Assembly: GCF_024586455.1 (NCBI RefSeq)
Contig: NC_065919.1
Span: 33,270,839 to 33,334,838 of the forward strand
DNA length: 64,000 nt
Source of the DNA: Bactrocera neohumeralis
Lineage: Eukaryota > Arthropoda > Insecta > Diptera > Tephritidae
Reading direction: 5' to 3'
Under the pieces are notes generated by a model. The model worked only from the letters and a program-made list of their open reading frames with translations. It had not been told where the DNA came from and did no database searches. The position numbers and the translations under genes are program-made. Positions 59,313 to 64,000 of this stretch are shown piece by piece (positions within the stretch are counted from its first letter, which is position 1; each line of letters opens with the position of its first letter).

Positions 59313-60723
59313 TTACGGATGACCCTTATCTTCATACACTTTCCCGCCAGAAACCTTCTCAATCACCGAGATATTAGTTTCAACGCTTCCCCGACCACTT
59401 TTAACCGCCCACTCATTGGCACCCATGTCAACCGACATTTCTCCGTCACTATTGGGTTTTCTAAATACCACTCCGCCTTTGCTGAACACCAAATCCACTT
59501 CTTTGAGTATGTTGTTTCCCAGGATTGCCGCGTAGGGGGTATCTTGTACTCTTACTACCTCGAACTTGACTTTCATTGTCACACCTTAGACCTCTGCTAT
59601 AAAGTTACCCATCGTTGTAATCTCGCCCCTTCCTATCCCATACAACCGTTGTTTCTCTTTCCTGAGAGCAATTCCTCCTAGCTTCCTAAACGTATCGTAC
59701 CTCAATATATTCGTGAAGCATCCCATATCTACCAATGCGCTAAACGTGATCCCGTTTATCATAGCGTTCGCAAAAATATACTCGCCTTTCCCATCACCTT
59801 TCTCACCGCCTACTGTGTTAATACGTTCATTTCTCGCCACCCTAACTGGTTGTGAGACCTTGCAATTGTGGGCATAATGGCCCTTTCCCTTGCACTTAAA
59901 ACAAACTATGTTGTTCGCTTCTCCGCGTGAGCAATCTCTAGCTAAATGACCTTCCTGATTACAACGGTAGCATCTTCTTTTAACTTGATCTTCAGTACCT
60001 TTACTTGTGTTTGACGACTGGGAGAAAGCTCTACGACTTGCGACGGATGTGCCTTTGATTCTTTCATATACCCGGATTTGCACCTTCAATTCCTTCACAC
60101 TGTGCGTTTGATATAACATGCTTTTATTTTCTCGACTATCCGGTATACCCTCCACGAAATACTCCTTTCATCGAGTGATATTGGCTTACCACTTTCGATG
60201 ATAGCGTACAAATATTCCTGCAAACTTTCTTTAGGTTGCTTACGCCTATTCCTAAGCGTACGATGTACCTCTGCGGCACTCAACTTTTCTCCTTTTTTTT
60301 CAAACTATTCCAATTCCTGATCCCTACAGTTCCTCGAACAAATAGCCTGGCTGCTCCCTTTAGCAACTGCTTTCCATATACGAACTTCTGTAAATCGTTC
60401 CACCCTACTGTTTCCGCAACTTCGTTGAACTCATCAACCCAGCGGGACACGTTATAAGTACCGTCTCCATAAAAACTGGATATGCTATCCTCGACATCCC
60501 GCAACGTAAATAGCACCCTACCTACACTTCTATCCTCTGTGGTGTATAACGAATTTGCTGATTCGTTATCACTTCCTCCCTCATCCACTTCATCTCCAAA
60601 AACCATATGCTGTAACAACCTCAATTGTAGGTCTTTTTTCCTCCCAACTGTACTTAAATTCAGCTCTCTCAATTTTTCCCTCAACATGTCCACGGTCATA
60701 CCCTTTATTGTAGCTACGTCCAT
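59313..60723 (-). pseudogene. Gypsy-type Gag and protease, frameshifted
   Basis: Gag starts at 60723 (MDVATIKGMTVDMLREKLRE), and the first 40 residues look like a SAP DNA-binding motif. Gag continues through 60280-60723 and 60095-60283. In 59586-60155 there are two zinc knuckles, CYRCNQEGHLARDC and CFKCKGKGHYAHNC. The protease starts at FSALVDMGCFTNIL: the usual DTG/DSG triad reads DMG. A stop at 59586 splits the protease; AAILGNNILKEVDLVF follows in the same frame (59313-59582). Shifts near 60280 and 60150 and two stops make the gene inactive. Confidence 0.83.
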
Positions 60724-61485
60724 CTTACAAAATTATTTTATATTTACTTATACTCGTATATGTATGTATGTAGGTGTACAATATAGGTATGTATGTAATT
60801 ATTTTAACAAAAATTATAAAGTATTCAAATCTACGGTATTCAAAACATTGCTACTACTTACGCCTATACGTAGTTATATAGTATTATTACAATGCATACA
60901 TAAGTTAAATACAAAATACTGTAAGTATAAAATAAAGTTCAAATGATACAGTTGATACTGTACTAATTCTAAGTACTTCACTGAATAAACACAGTAAAAG
61001 TGTACGTATACTTGTAACTACACCAATTGTAAAATTTTTAAACTACAACAATTCGCAAAAATCTTATCTGGTTTGTTCTGCTCCCGCCGCTCACCCTCTG
61101 CTATCGTGAACGCCGACGCCGCTGCCGCTGAACCACAGTTGTATGTCTCTGCCCTCGTTGACTGCTGATGCACTTGGCGTGTTAACTTGCTCGCTCTGCT
61201 TCGCTACTATGTACACATGTGTGTCGTTGCTAGCCGCTAATACGCCTGTTGTACGCTGCTCTCTTCCTATTGGTGCACACTGTATGCCGACGCCGCTATT
61301 CCGCTTGCTCGCTACTTTGCTGACCGTTGTAGTTGCCGTTATATTCTGGCGTTCCAACGGTATCACTTAACGCTATCTAGGACTGCAGGTCCGTACCCCT
61401 GACGTGTACTTTGTGCCTTGCCGCACTGTGCCCGTTGGTTTTTCTATTACCAATCACTTTCTGGAACCGCACGACTTTTCCTTTC
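60724..61485 (-). other. Gypsy element 5' leader
   Basis: Untranslated stretch between the 5' LTR and gag, interrupted by repeat N2. The part at 61080-61370 is unusually GC-rich for the window (CGCCGACGCCGC). Its frame on the plus strand has no recognisable product. Confidence 0.5.
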
Positions 61486-62554
61486 TTTTTATACTCTCGC
61501 AACAATGTTGCTAACGAGAGTATTATAGTTTTGTTCACATAACGGTTGTTTGTAAGTCCTAAAACTAAAAGAGTCAGATATAGGGTTATATATACCAAAG
61601 TGATCAGGGCGACGAGTAGAGTCGAAATCCGGATGTCTGTCTGTCCGTCCGTCCGTCTGTCCGTGCAAGCTGTAACTTGAGTAAAAATTGAGATATCATG
61701 ATGAAACTTGGTACACGTATTCCTTGGCTCCATAAGAAGGTTAAGTTCGAAGATGGGCAAAATCGGCCAACTGCCACGCCCACAAAATGGCGGAAACCGA
61801 AAACCTATAAAGTGTCATAACTAAGCCATAAATAAAGATATTAAAGTGAAATTTGGCACAAAGGATCGCATTAGGGAGGGACATATTTGGAAGTAATTTT
61901 TTTGGAAAAGTGGGCGTGGCCCCGCCCCCTACTAAGTTTTTTGTACATATCTCGGAAACTATTATAGCTATGTCAACCAAACTCTACAGAGTCGTTTTCT
62001 TCAGGCATTTCCATATACAGTTCAAAAATGGAAGAAATCGGATAATAACCACGCCCACCTCCCATACAAAAGTTATGTTCAAAATCACTAAAAGTGCGTT
62101 AACGGACTAACAAAAACGTCAGAAACACTAAATTTTACGGAAGAAGTGGCAGAAGGAAGCTGCACCCAGGCTTTTTTTAAAAATTGAAAATGGGCGTGGC
62201 GCCGCCCACTTATGGACCAAGAACCATATCTCAGGAGCTACTAGACCGATTTCAATGAAATTCGGTATATAATGTTTTCTTAACACCCTGATGACATGTA
62301 CGAAATATGGGTGAAATCGGTTCACAACCACGCCTTCTTCCAATATAAAGCTATTTTGAATTCCATCTGACGCCTTCTCTGTATAATACGAGTATAAACA
62401 TTAGGAACCAATGATGATAGCGGAATAAAACTTTACAAAAATACGGTATTTGAAAAATATGTAAATGACGTATTATGAAATCTCGATTATCACTTTACCA
62501 TGCGAGAGTATAAAATGTTCGGTGACACCCGAACTTAGCCCTTCCTTACTTGTT
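61486..62554 (+). repeat. Dispersed 1.1 kb repeat, copy N2
   Basis: Near-identical to N1 (36113-37206), with a shorter GTCC/GTCT microsatellite (about 61638-61660). It is inserted in the leader of the gypsy element. The shared right boundary is CTTCCTTACTTGTT; the flanks differ from those of N1, which fixes the ends of the unit. Confidence 0.88.
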
Positions 62555-62799
62555 CGATTTTAGTTTGTGCTACGACTCACTGCTTCGTCACTGTCACAGT
62601 TTCCAACTTCTAAACGTAATTTCTACCGCGGCTCAATTCTTTGCACAGTTCTTTTACAAACACTCCGCCAAATCGCTTTATGCAATCACACACAAAACCA
62701 CTTATGTATTTGTTTTTACGTATATAAAATGCGTCTCTTCTTTTAGTTTTCTCAACGATTTGTGCGACCAACAAGGAAAAACCGCAGGCAGTCACTGTT

Positions 62800-63241
62800 C
62801 ACTTTTTAGATTTCCAATTGTTTGCTTTATTCATAACGAAATTCATAGAAACATATCACTTAGTTTAGCCAAAAGTCATCAAATTAGCACCGAGCGTGGC
62901 TATGCTCGCCGTTACAATCAAAGAGAAAGAAAATGTATGTATATTTAAAAGTCACCAAATTCACAATGCGTTCGTTACGCTGGATGTTGCAATTAGTAAA
63001 GAAATATCACTTAAACTCTACGAAATGTCACTTAAATCGGCACGGTGCGTTTTGCTACGCCCGGCGTTACACTCAGGAATAGAAAATACAAAAGACACTT
63101 AAATCGGAACACTGAGTAAGATTGCGCTTAGCGTTAAAAACTGGAATATCACTTAGGTCAGTTAAGATGAGTCCTACTCCGCTCTGCGTTATAATCAGGA
63201 ATGAATATATAAAAATGAAAATTATGGACACTAAGCTTTAC
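62800..63241 (-). repeat. 5' LTR of the gypsy-type element
   Basis: 442 bp, direct repeat of 56029-56470 with about a dozen differences. I could not identify a standard primer-binding site beside it, nor a target-site duplication. Confidence 0.85.
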
Positions 63242-64000
63242 GATATAGCAAAGATAACCCAATTAAATTAGGGAAATTGACAGCTGTATGAATTTGTGTT
63301 TTTGTTTTTGTTTTTGTTTACATATTTTCTTCTTGTAAAAAATAAGTTAATAAATGAGTGATGGATTCAAAATTGAAAAAATGTTTACTTTTGTTTGCTA
63401 CAAACCAAGAAGAAAGCAATAAATATCTAGCTGCATTAAATTCCTGCAGCCGAGAATATTAAGTTGCTATCCAACAAAGTGAGCAGGAATTACGGATACG
63501 AAGAGCTCGAGTAATATCGATTTATTATGAAATATTAATGTTGTCAACAATACCTCTTTGTAAGGAAATAAACCCAAGAAGTATTTGGGCATACGTAAGT
63601 AAAAAAAGCATAATAAATTATAAACACATTTAAATACATATACTAAAAAAACCACGGGTTTAATTGCAAAAGCAAATCCCGAAACACAAAACTGTAAAAA
63701 TTGCCAAGAGTCACCATGTTGCTCAAAGGCACAAAAAATTCAAAAGCTGCACAGCGAAACACAAAGTGGACTACATAGTTGCAAAACCAGTTTCCACCAT
63801 ACCAACTTAAGTTGAGGACAAATACCTTAATTCAAAATTAAGGAAATTGCAAAAATTAAGGAAACTTCCAATAACAAACAAAATTATAAAAAATCAGTAT
63901 TGTGAGCAATTCTCTAAAGCCACAACTACTCGATCAAATAACGACAACCACTAGAGCCACATTTTTCAAATACCCCACATAAATGTAGAAGAAGCAAGGT
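63242..64000. other. AT-rich flank with a weak coding-like stretch
   Basis: A GTTTTT run lies at 63298-63318. From about 63400 to 63600 two frame pieces, TNQEESNKYLAALNSC and ELRIRRARVISIYYEIL followed by CKEINPRSIWAYVSK, look faintly protein-like, with GTAAGT right after. I cannot assign them; a DNA-transposon accessory gene is one guess. Confidence 0.3.

Noticed and set aside
61143..61370. 75-codon frame in GC-rich gypsy leader
   Set aside because: It runs antisense to the element and has no motif or start context; the GC-rich leader alone explains the open frame.
62896..63102. 68-codon frame
   Set aside because: It lies inside the gypsy LTR, and the same frame in the other LTR is altered.

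Overview
This window looks like intergenic and intronic sequence from the nuclear genome of a higher fly (Brachycera; a tephritid fruit fly is my best guess, not proven). The grounds are AT-rich sequence with short introns, insect-type TATA promoters, a copia element primed by the initiator-tRNA anticodon arm, hobo/Hermes-like hAT ends, and many Tc1/mariner remnants. There are no bacterial operons, no CRISPR arrays, and no rRNA or tRNA genes that I can see.

Only two convincing host genes are present. The first is a small two-exon collagen-like gene on the + strand (about 9169-10100) with its own TATA box and poly(A) signals. The second is a complete animal heme peroxidase gene on the - strand (14042-21948), with nine coding exons giving 681 residues. 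All of its splice junctions can be phased by eye and it has a signal peptide. The two genes converge and are separated by a block of DNA transposons.

The rest is mobile DNA. 1-5301: copia LTR retrotransposon (-), its 3' LTR cut by the window edge. 5720-8640: 5'-truncated I-like non-LTR element (-). 10621-13542: mariner and Tc1 cluster. 14743-20300: Tc1/mariner relics and an old dispersed repeat inside peroxidase introns. 22589-26448: second, unrelated copia element (+), broken by an RTE-like non-LTR element (26449-28676). 29455-29930: mariner 3' end. 31675-34413: degraded RTE copy (+). 34776-37899: pogo/Tigger element with a 1.1 kb repeat inserted in its transposase. 39955-43085: third RTE copy (-) with a 15-bp target-site duplication. 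43195-53748: nest of non-autonomous hAT elements in alternating orientation, forming a palindrome of about 5.2 kb and carrying pogo-like MITEs. 54715-56028: leader-like fragment of an unidentified retroelement. 56029-63241: Ty3/gypsy element (-) with a SAP-domain Gag, holding another copy of the 1.1 kb repeat.

The genes do not form a pathway. The points most worth a second look are the hAT palindrome and its shared short ORF, an orphan coding-like segment trapped between hAT ends, a duplicated segment upstream of the peroxidase, the peroxidase's loss of the usual heme-ester glutamate, and the dispersed repeat with three copies here. I did not find a clear new biochemical system.
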